A stretch of 64,000 bases of DNA from Flagellimonas amoyensis (GTDB lineage Bacteria; Bacteroidota; Bacteroidia; Flavobacteriales; Flavobacteriaceae). The position numbers and the translations under genes are program-made. Below are positions 26,826-35,691 of this stretch, piece by piece. Where the stretch lies: contig NZ_QBUK01000002.1 of assembly GCF_003058265.1 (NCBI RefSeq), forward strand, positions 310,001 through 374,000, written 5' to 3'. Under the pieces are notes generated by a model. The model saw nothing but the letters and a program-made list of their open reading frames with translations, was not told the DNA's origin and did no database searches. How positions within the stretch are numbered: the first letter of the stretch is position 1; each line of letters begins with the position of its first letter.

Positions 26826-28469
26826 TCATTCCTTGCCGCCCTTCAATATTTCATCAAAAAGAACGGTCTGAAAAGTCATCTGGGCTTGACTTCCCTCATA
26901 TAATATTCCAATTTTGTCCTCATCGATACTGGTCAAGCAGGAGTATCCGGCACCCCTACCCTCATCCAGTTCTATCCAATGTTCACTGGGCCATGTTCGA
27001 CCTTCATCAAAACTCACCTTGATGGTCTGTTTCACCCTACTTTCCTTGGAATTGGGATTGGAAAACAGCAAAGCAGTCTTTTTTTCCCCCGCATCATTCG
27101 TATAATAATGTTTGTGGATACTGGCCATACATACCGGTTCAATAAGGGCATTGTTCGATGTTGGATGCTCCCCCCAAGTTTGGCCCAGATCATGGGTAAC
27201 CGCTATTTCCCTTCCATTGGTATCCGTAAAGTTTTTTCTGTTGGCGTTGTACCGCATGTTCAGCATAAGTGACCCGTCGGACAGTTGCACCACCATGCAT
27301 TCCGTGGTATTTTTTGCCGCAGGTTGGCTCGCGACCCATGTCTTGCCACCGTCCTTGCTATAGGTAATGTTGGAAAAAGGCAGTCCCTCACGGTCCCTTC
27401 CCTGTGTAGGAAATACAAGGGTACCATCTTCCAAGGTTATGCCATGACCAGGGGCCGGTGCAAACAACCACCATTTCGGATCTTTGATCATGGGGGTCAG
27501 GTTGATGGGTTCTTCCCAAGTCTCTCCATTGTCTGTACTTTTAGTAATGAGGAACTGACTGGTTTGCTTGATGTCCAATCCTGGCTGTGATCCCTTATTC
27601 CTCCATTGGTGGTTCCAGTCGTCACTTTCCTCGTTCAATGCTTCCAGCCATTGCCCTTCTTTATTGATTACACCGTGCATCCAGAGACCGACAATGAAAA
27701 TGTTGCCTGTTTTTTCATCAACCAGAATATTGGCATCACTCACTCCATTGAACTTTTCCGGTAAGTTGCCATAAGTTCCCATATCCAAGGCCACTTGGGT
27801 TTCGTTCCAGGTATTGCCTTGATCTAATGACCTGCTTACCCCTATATCTATGTTACCTTGCAAATCTCTGGAAAGGTCCCTTCTTACATCATAAATCGCC
27901 ATAAGGGTACCTTCGTTGGAAGTGGTAAGCCCCGGAATCCTATAAGTATGGACCCCATCTTGTCCATGCTGCCTCAATGCCACGCCCAAACGCAGTTTAT
28001 CGATATCATTGTCCTTTGAAATAGTGACTTGCTTTCCATTGATCTTGGTTTCCTTTAATACAGCCTTCACGGTTTGGGTAAGGTCTGCTTTCTCCTGAAG
28101 CTCATAGGTAAGCCAATAATAACTCGGGGCATTCTCTAGCTTGACCGATACGTCAAATTTGGTCTCCTTTGCAGGAAGGGTCTCTCCAACCAACATAGCC
28201 TCTTTGGTAAACAGGGAGTCCTTCCCTGAAGCGTAAAGACGTATTGTTTTTAGGGCCTCAATATTTTCGTGGGATATTTTTAATTGGATATCAGCTTCCA
28301 AAAGGGTATCGTTGGGGATTGGAAAACTAATCCGTAACACCGGATTATCCGATTTGTTCTTCAAAACCGGCCAGTTGAACATTTTGGTATTTGCCGTCTC
28401 AAAAGACGTCTTTTGACAACTGGTCATCAATACGGACATAAACAGAAGGGAAAAAACAATTCGATTCAT
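26826..28469 (-). CDS. Exo-alpha-sialidase with N-terminal Ig-like domain (lipoprotein)
   Basis: About 547 residues with a lipoprotein signal (MNRIVFSLLFMSVLMTSC). An N-terminal beta-sandwich region (about 25-165), as in two-domain bacterial sialidases, precedes the catalytic propeller. The propeller starts with the RIP motif (YRIPGL) and YDVRRD and holds five Asp boxes: SLDQGNTW, STDNGETW, SKDGGKTW, THDLGQTW and SFDEGRTW. The open frame reaches 28490, but that ATG lies inside the operator sequence and gives no signal peptide at its very end, so ATG 28469 is chosen. It is a separate transcript, convergent with the GntR regulator, and appears co-regulated with the susC operon. Confidence 0.9.
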   Translation of the reverse strand: MNRIVFSLLFMSVLMTSCQKTSFETANTKMFNWPVLKNKSDNPVLRISFPIPNDTLLEADIQLKISHENIEALKTIRLYASGKDSLFTKEAMLVGETLPAKETKFDVSVKLENAPSYYWLTYELQEKADLTQTVKAVLKETKINGKQVTISKDNDIDKLRLGVALRQHGQDGVHTYRIPGLTTSNEGTLMAIYDVRRDLSRDLQGNIDIGVSRSLDQGNTWNETQVALDMGTYGNLPEKFNGVSDANILVDEKTGNIFIVGLWMHGVINKEGQWLEALNEESDDWNHQWRNKGSQPGLDIKQTSQFLITKSTDNGETWEEPINLTPMIKDPKWWLFAPAPGHGITLEDGTLVFPTQGRDREGLPFSNITYSKDGGKTWVASQPAAKNTTECMVVQLSDGSLMLNMRYNANRKNFTDTNGREIAVTHDLGQTWGEHPTSNNALIEPVCMASIHKHYYTNDAGEKKTALLFSNPNSKESRVKQTIKVSFDEGRTWPSEHWIELDEGRGAGYSCLTSIDEDKIGILYEGSQAQMTFQTVLFDEILKGGKE

Positions 28470-28476
28470 AAAAATT

Positions 28477-28511
28477 ATATTGTAGTACATAATTATAATA
28501 TTACAAATATA
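28477..28511 (-). promoter_or_regulatory. Sialidase promoter with susC-like operator
   Basis: Minus-strand TATATTTG (28511 to 28504) is an exact -7 element. The sequence ATATTGTAGTACATAAT (28477-28493) just downstream repeats the susC operator (ATATTGTAGGACAATAT) with only small changes and lies at nearly the same distance from the -7 box (10 versus 7 bases). Confidence 0.6.
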
Positions 28512-28683
28512 CTATAATTTTCTTCTGATAATCTGAAAACTATTATCTTACTGATTATTTGTTCCTGTGAAGTAGCCCGTGATTCCCCTAAAAAGAACCA
28601 TCTATTGAACACATTTCGTTATTTTTAGGCTTTGTTTTCATTGAATACCCTTTAACTTAATAGATGTATTGGATCATAGCCAG

Positions 28684-30327
28684 ATGAAGATTTCCATAAC
28701 ATATTTTATCTGCGCCTTGTGGTGCTTCCCGATTTTGTCCCAAAATATGCCAGATAGCGAACAGGGCAAATTGGATACATTGACCGTGGACAGCATAGCC
28801 CACAGGGGGTATACACTTTGGATCAGGGATCCTTCCCAGTCTGTGCTATTGGGTGAAGAGGCCTATCGGTTGGCAAACGAACTTAAATATGAAAAAGGGG
28901 CCGCATTTGCCAAAAGAGTGAGCGGGGTGGCACACTGGACCCTTGGAGAACCCAAACAGGCCTTGTTCGATCTGTATGAAGGATTGGAACGCTACGAAAA
29001 TCTGGATGATCTTGAGGGCATTTCCAACAGCAAGCTGAACATTGGTATGGTATATGCCGACATTGATGAAGATTCCCTTGCCCTGAAACAGTTCAGCGAG
29101 GCCATTATCGGGTTCACCCAGCTCAATCTGGATGATAGGGTCGCAACGGCCTATACCAAACTGGGCACCCTCCAAATGCAGCACGGAAGGCTTGACAAGG
29201 CGCACACCAATATCACCAATGCATTGAACATCCATACCCGGAACAATTTTGAATATGGGATGGCCGAGGCCCACAATAGGCTGGGACGATTATACCTGGA
29301 ACAAGAAAATCTGGAACAGGCCGATTATCATTTGAGGCAATCACTCACATTGTGCAGGAAAATCGATGACAAGGACGGACTGGTGAACAATATCCTCCAA
29401 TTTGGCAGGTTTTTCAAACTCCAACACGAGTATGAACTGGCCGATATGCACTTCAAACTTGCCTTGGGAAGGGCCAGTGAAATGCACCTCAACAATTACA
29501 GGCTTGAAATCCTAAAAAACCTGTCTGACCTCAAAAGGGAAACACAAAAGCCCGATTCCGCCTTGATCTATTTTTCCCAATATGTGGATTTAAAGGATTC
29601 CTTGCTTACCCTCAAAAAATCTCGCCAAATAGCCGGACTGGAATTCCGGAACGAGTTGCTCCAAAAAAGCCAGGAGTTGGACAGGCTGTCCGATAAACAG
29701 AAAAACAGCAAGACCATCCAGTGGATATTGATCATTGGCATTTGGTTGGTCGTTCTTTTGTCCTTTTTGTTGATCAAAAGCCTTAGACAACGCACCAAAA
29801 ACCAGAAGAAACTGTTTGAGCAACAACAGGTCATCGCGCAAAAGGAATTGGAAAACCAGCAACTGAAGAGCAAGGACCTGGAAGGTGAACTGGATACCAA
29901 GAACAGGGAGCTTACCTCCTACTCCATGAATTTTGTCCAGAAAAATCAACTGCTGGAAGAGTTCCAAAATAAAATTCAGAAGGCACGGAAAACCAAATCC
30001 TTGGATGGGGTAGAAAAAATGCTTTCCGAGATGGAAAGGACCATCAAAATGAACCAAGGAAAAGAGAAGGATTGGGAAGATTTCAAGCAACATTTTGAGA
30101 ATGTACATCCAGATTTTTTCACCTCGCTGAACGAAAAATATCCTGACCTGAGTTCCAACGATCTAAAGGTGGCCGCGCTTACCAGGCTCAATTTATCGAT
30201 CAAGGAAGCTTCCAATATTCTCGGAATCTCACCTGAAAGCACAAAAACGGCCCGATATCGCCTTCGCAAAAAGATGGGACTGTCCCCGGAAGCCGACCTT
30301 TTCAACTTTTTACTGCAATTCAATTAG
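28684..30327 (+). CDS. TPR-containing membrane protein with LuxR-type HTH
   Basis: About 547 residues. A signal peptide is followed by about six TPR-like repeats (about 60-290) presumed periplasmic, one membrane helix (IQWILIIGIWLVVLLSFLL, about 345-365), a cytoplasmic coiled coil (about 375-440) and a C-terminal helix-turn-helix (DLKVAALTRLNLSIKEASNILGISPESTKTARYRLRKKM). This one-component layout is common in Bacteroidota. ATG 28684 is preferred over the in-frame TTG at 28669. No target is evident; the next operon downstream is one candidate. Confidence 0.85.
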   Translation: MKISITYFICALWCFPILSQNMPDSEQGKLDTLTVDSIAHRGYTLWIRDPSQSVLLGEEAYRLANELKYEKGAAFAKRVSGVAHWTLGEPKQALFDLYEGLERYENLDDLEGISNSKLNIGMVYADIDEDSLALKQFSEAIIGFTQLNLDDRVATAYTKLGTLQMQHGRLDKAHTNITNALNIHTRNNFEYGMAEAHNRLGRLYLEQENLEQADYHLRQSLTLCRKIDDKDGLVNNILQFGRFFKLQHEYELADMHFKLALGRASEMHLNNYRLEILKNLSDLKRETQKPDSALIYFSQYVDLKDSLLTLKKSRQIAGLEFRNELLQKSQELDRLSDKQKNSKTIQWILIIGIWLVVLLSFLLIKSLRQRTKNQKKLFEQQQVIAQKELENQQLKSKDLEGELDTKNRELTSYSMNFVQKNQLLEEFQNKIQKARKTKSLDGVEKMLSEMERTIKMNQGKEKDWEDFKQHFENVHPDFFTSLNEKYPDLSSNDLKVAALTRLNLSIKEASNILGISPESTKTARYRLRKKMGLSPEADLFNFLLQFN

Positions 30328-30458
30328 AATTTTCAAGCATCTGATTTTCTTTTAGTTGAAATCATTTTCACAAAGCCTGTCTACCTGATGTCTACCTGTT
30401 TTTGGGTGTAGTCTACATCTTATTGGACCCCTGTACACCCCGTATCAAGCCAATTTCT

Positions 30459-30488
30459 TTTGGGCAAAAAATGTTGCACTTAAGTTTG
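30459..30488 (+). promoter_or_regulatory. Promoter for the sterol-desaturase-family gene
   Basis: TTTG (30459-30462), 18 bases, then TAAGTTTG (30481-30488) is a near-perfect Bacteroidota promoter. The predicted start lies about 55 bases before the 35-codon frame and about 165 bases before the desaturase gene. Confidence 0.6.
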
Positions 30489-30548
30489 CCCCATCAAAAA
30501 ACGAGCACGAAAGCCGTGTTTATTCATCAATCAATTAAATCATCAAAC

Positions 30549-30656
30549 ATGAAACGACAGTTATTCATCCAGAGCTATCAGCCCAATGAAGGGTTGAGAA
30601 TCATCTGGAAACGCAAGAAAATGATCTTCAACTCCAAGTTTAAATCCAAAATCTGA
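30549..30656 (+). CDS. Possible 35-residue basic small protein
   Basis: A short frame of 35 codons, strongly basic (starts MKRQLFIQSYQPNEGL, ends in lysine-rich residues). It begins about 55 bases after a predicted transcription start and ends 5 bases before the next start codon, as an operon leader gene would. It is too short to judge by composition and no family is recognised. Confidence 0.35.
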   Translation: MKRQLFIQSYQPNEGLRIIWKRKKMIFNSKFKSKI

Positions 30657-30661
30657 GCACT

Positions 30662-31447
30662 ATGGAAATCTTACAAAATCTACCGACTCCTCTGGAGATT
30701 CTTTTGGACCCTATCTCCTTGGTGGCCCTGGCCATCTATGCAACTCTTATGATCTGGGAAGCCTTGTTTCCGGCCAGGGAACTTCCCAAGATCAAAAACT
30801 GGAAGGTGAGGGGATTGCTTTCCTTTGCCGTCTTCTTTTACCTATCCAGTTATCTGCCCATTATCTGGGACGGTACCATCTCCAAATACCAGATTTTTGA
30901 CCTATCGATTTTAGGCGATATGTGGGGTGGCATTGTTGGAGTGCTTATTTATGAGTTTGGGCTTTTCTTCTGGCATTATAGTATCCACAAAAGTGACCTG
31001 CTCTGGAAAGTGTTCCACCAAATGCACCACAGTGCCGAGCGGATAGACACCTATGGTGCGTTCTATTTTAGTCCGATGGACATGGCCGGCTTCACCCTTT
31101 TGGGCAGCTTGTGCCTTGTAGGGGTTGCTGGCTTCACCCCAGGGGCCTCCACCATCACGCTGCTGACCACTTTTTTCCTGGGAATATTTCAGCACAGCAA
31201 CATTGTTACCCCACAATGGCTCGGGTATATCATCCAACGGCCAGAAAGCCATACGATACACCACGCCAAGGGCATCCACGCGTATAACTATTCCGATCTA
31301 CCCATTTATGATATCATCTTTGGGACGTTCAACAATCCAAAGGGATACTCGAATGAAACTGGATTTTATACCGGGGCCTCGAAGCGGATCAAAGAGATGT
31401 TACTGTTCAAAGATGTGACGGAAGAAAACAACAAAAAAGACAAGTAA
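30662..31447 (+). CDS. Sterol desaturase/fatty acid hydroxylase family protein
   Basis: A 261-residue membrane di-iron enzyme. Hydrophobic helices at about 18-36, 45-62, 85-105 and 125-160 surround the histidine clusters HYSIH, HQMHH and, late, HTIHH, with an additional FQHSN. This eight-histidine pattern is the family hallmark. Members hydroxylate or desaturate sterols, fatty acids, carotenoids or related lipids; the substrate here is not known. It probably shares a transcript with the preceding small frame. Confidence 0.9.
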   Translation: MEILQNLPTPLEILLDPISLVALAIYATLMIWEALFPARELPKIKNWKVRGLLSFAVFFYLSSYLPIIWDGTISKYQIFDLSILGDMWGGIVGVLIYEFGLFFWHYSIHKSDLLWKVFHQMHHSAERIDTYGAFYFSPMDMAGFTLLGSLCLVGVAGFTPGASTITLLTTFFLGIFQHSNIVTPQWLGYIIQRPESHTIHHAKGIHAYNYSDLPIYDIIFGTFNNPKGYSNETGFYTGASKRIKEMLLFKDVTEENNKKDK

Positions 31448-31460
31448 CGGTATTTGTTCC

Positions 31461-31535
31461 GGCAATGGAAGTCCATTGCCATGTCCATAAATACAATGAT
31501 CGAGGGCGGCACCTGAATCTTTCAAAGTGTGCCGC
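31461..31535. terminator. Two hairpins after the sterol-desaturase-family gene
   Basis: GGCAATGGA/TCCATTGCC (31461-31480) and GCGGCAC/GTGCCGC (31506-31512 with 31529-31535) are two perfect stems within 90 bases of the stop codon. Neither is followed by a strong T-run. They are best read as transcript ends or processing signals. Confidence 0.35.
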
Positions 31536-31592
31536 TCCTTGTTCATCTACTTTGACATTGGAGAAAAACACCACAAAAACCTATCATCTAAA

Positions 31593-32591
31593 ATGAAAAA
31601 ATTCCTATTGGCGATTGCCACATCTATCATATTGGTTGCTGACCTAACTGCCCAAGTACAGATGGCAGAATTGGGAGACCATACCCTACGGAACGGTGAA
31701 ACTCTGGTAAACACAAAACTGGGATATCAAACCTATGGGACACTCAATGAAGAAAAAAACAACGCGATACTCTTCCCCACATGGTACGCTGGCACGGGAG
31801 AAAGCCTGAAACCATACATTGGCAGGGAAACCATGATAGACACTACGAAATTTTACCTGATCGTAGTGGATGCTTTGGGTGATGGTATTTCTTCATCGCC
31901 CTCCAATACTAGTACAAAACCTGGCACCAAATTTCCAGAATTTGGTATTGGCGACATGGTCGACCTTCAACATAGACTGGTGAAGGACATTTTGAATATC
32001 GATCATTTATATGCGGTCATCGGAATATCCATGGGAGGTATGCAGACCTATAAATGGATGGCCAGTTATCCTGATTTTTTTGACAGGGCCATCCCAATTG
32101 TGGGCTCTCCCAAATTGTCCGTCTATGATCAACTGAACTATGAAATCTTCAAAAGGGTACTGAACAGCGAGATTCAGCATGGTACTAAGGAAGAAACCTT
32201 TTTGATGTTGGAGTATTCGTTGGGACTAACACCGCAATACTATAAAGATGACAATGGATCCATTGAAGAAGTTTTGCGAAAAATCAAAGACGAAGCCCAA
32301 TACTATGATGTTCGGGACCTGTACAGCCAAATGTTGGCCATTTCCAAACACAATCTGGAAGAGGACCTGGAAAGACGAAATGCGAAAACCTTGTCAGAGG
32401 TATTCAAAGGAAAGGCGTTGATCATCTATTCGAACACGGACAATCTGGTGGCACCATCGGCCAATCTGGTTGCCATAGCAGATTTAAAGGCCAAATCCCT
32501 GGACCTAAAATCGGATTGCGGCCATTACACCTTTGCATGTGACATGGACAAAATGGGCGAAGCCGTCAGGAACTTTTTAATCGAACCCTAA
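31593..32591 (+). CDS. Secreted alpha/beta hydrolase, homoserine O-acetyltransferase-like
   Basis: About 332 residues with a signal peptide (ends near LTAQ). The fold matches MetX-like alpha/beta hydrolases: the nucleophile elbow GISMGGMQ, an aspartate in IYSNTDNLVAPS and the terminal histidine in DCGHYTF complete a Ser-Asp-His triad. True homoserine acetyltransferases are cytosolic. The signal peptide here argues for an exported hydrolase or acyltransferase of unknown substrate. ATG 31593 starts the signal peptide; the frame is open further upstream. Confidence 0.85.
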   Translation: MKKFLLAIATSIILVADLTAQVQMAELGDHTLRNGETLVNTKLGYQTYGTLNEEKNNAILFPTWYAGTGESLKPYIGRETMIDTTKFYLIVVDALGDGISSSPSNTSTKPGTKFPEFGIGDMVDLQHRLVKDILNIDHLYAVIGISMGGMQTYKWMASYPDFFDRAIPIVGSPKLSVYDQLNYEIFKRVLNSEIQHGTKEETFLMLEYSLGLTPQYYKDDNGSIEEVLRKIKDEAQYYDVRDLYSQMLAISKHNLEEDLERRNAKTLSEVFKGKALIIYSNTDNLVAPSANLVAIADLKAKSLDLKSDCGHYTFACDMDKMGEAVRNFLIEP

Positions 32592-32722
32592 AAGTGATGC
32601 GAATATTCATCCATACAGACATCTACAAATCTCTCGGCACGGAAAAATTTATGTAAACAAGATCAACCCATGAAATACAATTCAATGCACATGGACCATT
32701 CATTCCCTATTCAGTTCAAGCT

Positions 32723-33946
32723 ATGGTACGTTCGATCATAATCATCAATTCCTTATTGGCCCAAATGGTCATGGGGCAATCCATAGAGGTCCCGCTGGAC
32801 TACAACGACCCAAATTCGGGGTCGTTCCAGTTGGAGTATGAGTTTGGTGCCGAATTCAACCCGGAACTCCCCACAGTCGTTGTCATTGCTGATGCGCAGC
32901 AGTTTTATGTCCGAAAGGGCCGCATGAAAAAAATCCAAGATGATCTTTTCTCCAAACGCATCAATGTGCTTGGCATACTTCCAAGAAGCACAAATGAAGA
33001 ACTGAGAAGAAAAGTCCAATTGCAAAGCAATGGAACCGTTGATTGGTTTCTGGCATACAAGGTTTACCGATCGTTCCAATATGCCAACGATATCCATTCC
33101 GTTCTGGGCAAAATTCCCGGTGATGTGTATTTGTATGGTCAATCCGGCGGTGCTCTTTTGATTACGGAATATCTATCCCTTTTCCCCGATACAAGGGTAA
33201 AGAAGGTGTTCATCGGGGCCAGTGTGAATCCTGTCATTGAACAAAAACTTGGAATCATACACGATGATTTCCAGAGAGCGTTTCTTTCAAACCATCCACA
33301 GGATCGTAAAAAGCTGGATGCCGTTATGGATGAGGGCCATTTTGATCGAAAATTACTGGCCACTCTTTTTCAAAGGCAGAATTTCTTTGTTGGACCATCA
33401 GAATTGAGCAGTAAACGCTCGGAACTGATCCATCGTTTATACCATAGGGACACCGCTTATGTGGCCCAGCTTCAAAAGGAATTTCAAATTGATGCCATCA
33501 ACGCTCTTTTTGGTTCGGAAGATGGGATTCCCATTCGGGTAAGGCTTTCGGAGTTTATATATCCCTTGATGGAATACCGCGAAAGCGATCCCAATCGATT
33601 TTATCCCGATTTAGAGAACAGTTACCAGATTGCAGAACCAATAATGGAACACTTCAAGGATCAAGACCATGGGATGGTCAATGAATTCAATGAAAGGACA
33701 TTTAGAAAATTCACTGGCAAACTGTTCCTATTGGCAGGTAGGTATGATCATGTAGCGGATTATCGCTCCTCCATTTATTTGGGTTCACTTTTGGAAAACG
33801 CCAGTCTTTTTATTGCTGATGATGACCATACGTTCAAATCGCTGAAAGCGGAGGGCCATTATAGCAAAATGATACAGGATTTCTTTTTCTACAATACTGA
33901 AGATTGGATTTCAACATACTCAGGCTTTCGCTGGAAGGAAAAGTAA
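32723..33946 (+). CDS. Exported alpha/beta hydrolase
   Basis: A 407-residue protein with a short probable signal peptide (ending near MVMGQ). The nucleophile elbow is LYGQSGGAL; a late LLAGRYDHVADY and DDDHTFKS supply the likely aspartate and histidine. It resembles peptidase S33/proline-iminopeptidase-like hydrolases. It follows the MetX-like hydrolase by 131 bases and precedes the metalloprotease, so peptide or ester breakdown is plausible but not shown. Confidence 0.7.
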   Translation: MVRSIIIINSLLAQMVMGQSIEVPLDYNDPNSGSFQLEYEFGAEFNPELPTVVVIADAQQFYVRKGRMKKIQDDLFSKRINVLGILPRSTNEELRRKVQLQSNGTVDWFLAYKVYRSFQYANDIHSVLGKIPGDVYLYGQSGGALLITEYLSLFPDTRVKKVFIGASVNPVIEQKLGIIHDDFQRAFLSNHPQDRKKLDAVMDEGHFDRKLLATLFQRQNFFVGPSELSSKRSELIHRLYHRDTAYVAQLQKEFQIDAINALFGSEDGIPIRVRLSEFIYPLMEYRESDPNRFYPDLENSYQIAEPIMEHFKDQDHGMVNEFNERTFRKFTGKLFLLAGRYDHVADYRSSIYLGSLLENASLFIADDDHTFKSLKAEGHYSKMIQDFFFYNTEDWISTYSGFRWKEK

Positions 33947-33997
33947 AATGTGCTTTGCAAAACAACCCAAAAACACATATCACCAATTTAAGACAGC

Positions 33998-34903
33998 ATG
34001 AAATACAAAACCCTTTTAGCAGCCATGCTCAGCATCACTGTGATCTGTTGCAGTAAAAATGATGACCCCATTCCAATCGACGCTCCCCTTCCCGGAGAGC
34101 AATTGGTGCAGCTTCCCGTTGTGGTACATCTGATCCATAATGGAGAGGATATGGGCCAAGGTCCAAACTTATCCAAGGAACGTGTGCTACGACAAATCGA
34201 AATCCTAAATGAGGATTTTCGTAGAAAAAAGGGCACAAAAGGATACAATGAAGATCCCAATGGAGCGGATACCCAAATTGAATTTGTATTGGCCAAATTC
34301 GACCCTGACGCTGAACCCTTCGATGGAATCAACCGAATTGATGCCTCCCAAAAACAAGTGGATGAGTTGGGATACAATCAAAACCACTTTGCACAATACG
34401 CTTATTGGAGTCCTGAACAGTACATCAATATCTGGGTCACTCCTTTGCCTTTGGAGACGGCGTGCCTGGTACTGGGTTCGTCCACGGGGCCAGAAACCGA
34501 CCTGCCCGGATCGGACTTGCTCCAATTGCCACAACCCGGCGATGCCGAAGGCATTCTTGTGAACTGGATCCATTTTGGGGAATCGGACATGGATTGCCAT
34601 GCGAGGTTTGGAAGGACCTTGACCCATGAAATGGGGCATTATTTGGGACTTTTACATACTTGGGGCAAAAAGGACTGTATCCATAACGATTATTGTGATG
34701 ACACTCCGGCCGTGGACCAACCTGTTTATGGGTCGACCCCCTTTAAAGGCTGCTCCGGAGAGACCATCATGATCGGTAACTACATGAATTACAGTGAGGA
34801 TGCAACGATGAACATCTTCACACTTGACCAAGCCGAACGGATGTATTATGTGCTGAAAAACCATTCCGGGAGGAATAGCTTACTGACGAGTCCGGCCCTT
34901 TGA
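33998..34903 (+). CDS. M43-like (pappalysin/cytophagalysin) zinc metalloprotease lipoprotein
   Basis: A 301-residue lipoprotein (lipobox VICC, near residue 17). The metzincin zinc motif HEMGHYLGLLH (HExxHxxGxxH) is intact and followed by a Met-turn (GNYMNYSED). Cysteines around the active site (CIHNDYCDDTP) fit the M43 family. It is a small secreted protease without C-terminal domains. Confidence 0.85.
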   Translation: MKYKTLLAAMLSITVICCSKNDDPIPIDAPLPGEQLVQLPVVVHLIHNGEDMGQGPNLSKERVLRQIEILNEDFRRKKGTKGYNEDPNGADTQIEFVLAKFDPDAEPFDGINRIDASQKQVDELGYNQNHFAQYAYWSPEQYINIWVTPLPLETACLVLGSSTGPETDLPGSDLLQLPQPGDAEGILVNWIHFGESDMDCHARFGRTLTHEMGHYLGLLHTWGKKDCIHNDYCDDTPAVDQPVYGSTPFKGCSGETIMIGNYMNYSEDATMNIFTLDQAERMYYVLKNHSGRNSLLTSPAL

Positions 34904-34928
34904 CGATCGCTTGTATGGCAGGGCCGTG

Positions 34929-35588
34929 CTATCTGATCAGGGAAATGAACTCGTCCTTGACACTTTCACCGATGACCACCGAGTTATAGGTGCAATTTTT
35001 CATGGCAACGGGGTCAAAACTGTACATCTTGATTTTGGAAGGCTTGAACTCCTTGCATTGCAAGTGGGTGAACATGTTGAGTGCCGCTTTGGAAGTAGAG
35101 TATGCGGTAAGGCTGTATCCTGAATAACAAAAAGATTCATCCTTCATCTTGCTGATGTCTCCCAACGAACTGGTAATGTTGATGATACGGGGGTGATCGC
35201 TCATTTTCAGCAAGGGCTTCAGTGCTTGAATGACGCGTATGACAGAAAAGAAATTGATTTCGTAAACTTCTTTGATGTCCTCTATGTTGATCTGGTCTAT
35301 TTTGTGCCCAAAACCATTCACGATTTCCGCGTTGTTGATCAACAGGTCCAACTTCCCATAAGATTCGCCAATGGTCTTTTCGAATGCTGCAAGGCTATCC
35401 GGGGACGTAAAATCAACTTCAAGGAGTTCATATTCCCCCACCCCTTCATCCTGGGCGGTGAGCTTATCATAACTCTCCTTGCAAGCAGCGATCACAACCT
35501 CATAATGGTTGTCCTTTAGGATACTTGCAAATTTCTTGCTCAATCCATTACCTGCTTCCGTGACAACAGCAACATTCTTCTCATTCAT
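34929..35588 (-). CDS. Short-chain dehydrogenase/reductase
   Basis: A 219-residue SDR. The glycine-rich dinucleotide loop is VVTEAGNGLSKKFA (TxxxGxG-like). The catalytic tyrosine and lysine are in YSTSKAAL and the serine in NITSS. The structural NNAG motif is changed to NNAE, which is unusual. An exact minus-strand -7 element, TAAATTTG (35619 to 35612), precedes it. It lies 103 bases after the AraC regulator gene and may be its target. Substrate unknown. Confidence 0.85.
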   Translation of the reverse strand: MNEKNVAVVTEAGNGLSKKFASILKDNHYEVVIAACKESYDKLTAQDEGVGEYELLEVDFTSPDSLAAFEKTIGESYGKLDLLINNAEIVNGFGHKIDQINIEDIKEVYEINFFSVIRVIQALKPLLKMSDHPRIINITSSLGDISKMKDESFCYSGYSLTAYSTSKAALNMFTHLQCKEFKPSKIKMYSFDPVAMKNCTYNSVVIGESVKDEFISLIR

Positions 35589-35611
35589 TACAATCCATTT
35601 AAAACATTTTA

Positions 35612-35642
35612 CAAATTTAGCATATGGTCTTTCATGGTTAAA
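35612..35642 (-). promoter_or_regulatory. SDR promoter
   Basis: Minus-strand TTTA (35642-35639), 19 bases, then TAAATTTG (35619 to 35612) fits the Bacteroidota promoter with one -33 mismatch. The predicted start is about 17 bases before the ATG. Confidence 0.5.
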
Positions 35643-35691
35643 AACATAGTGTTCAAAATAATTTGGTCGGTCCGGTCATTCCATCACTGCA

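Noticed and set aside
31593..32591. MetX-like protein as a cytosolic methionine-pathway enzyme
   Set aside because: It has a signal peptide and no methionine-biosynthesis neighbours.
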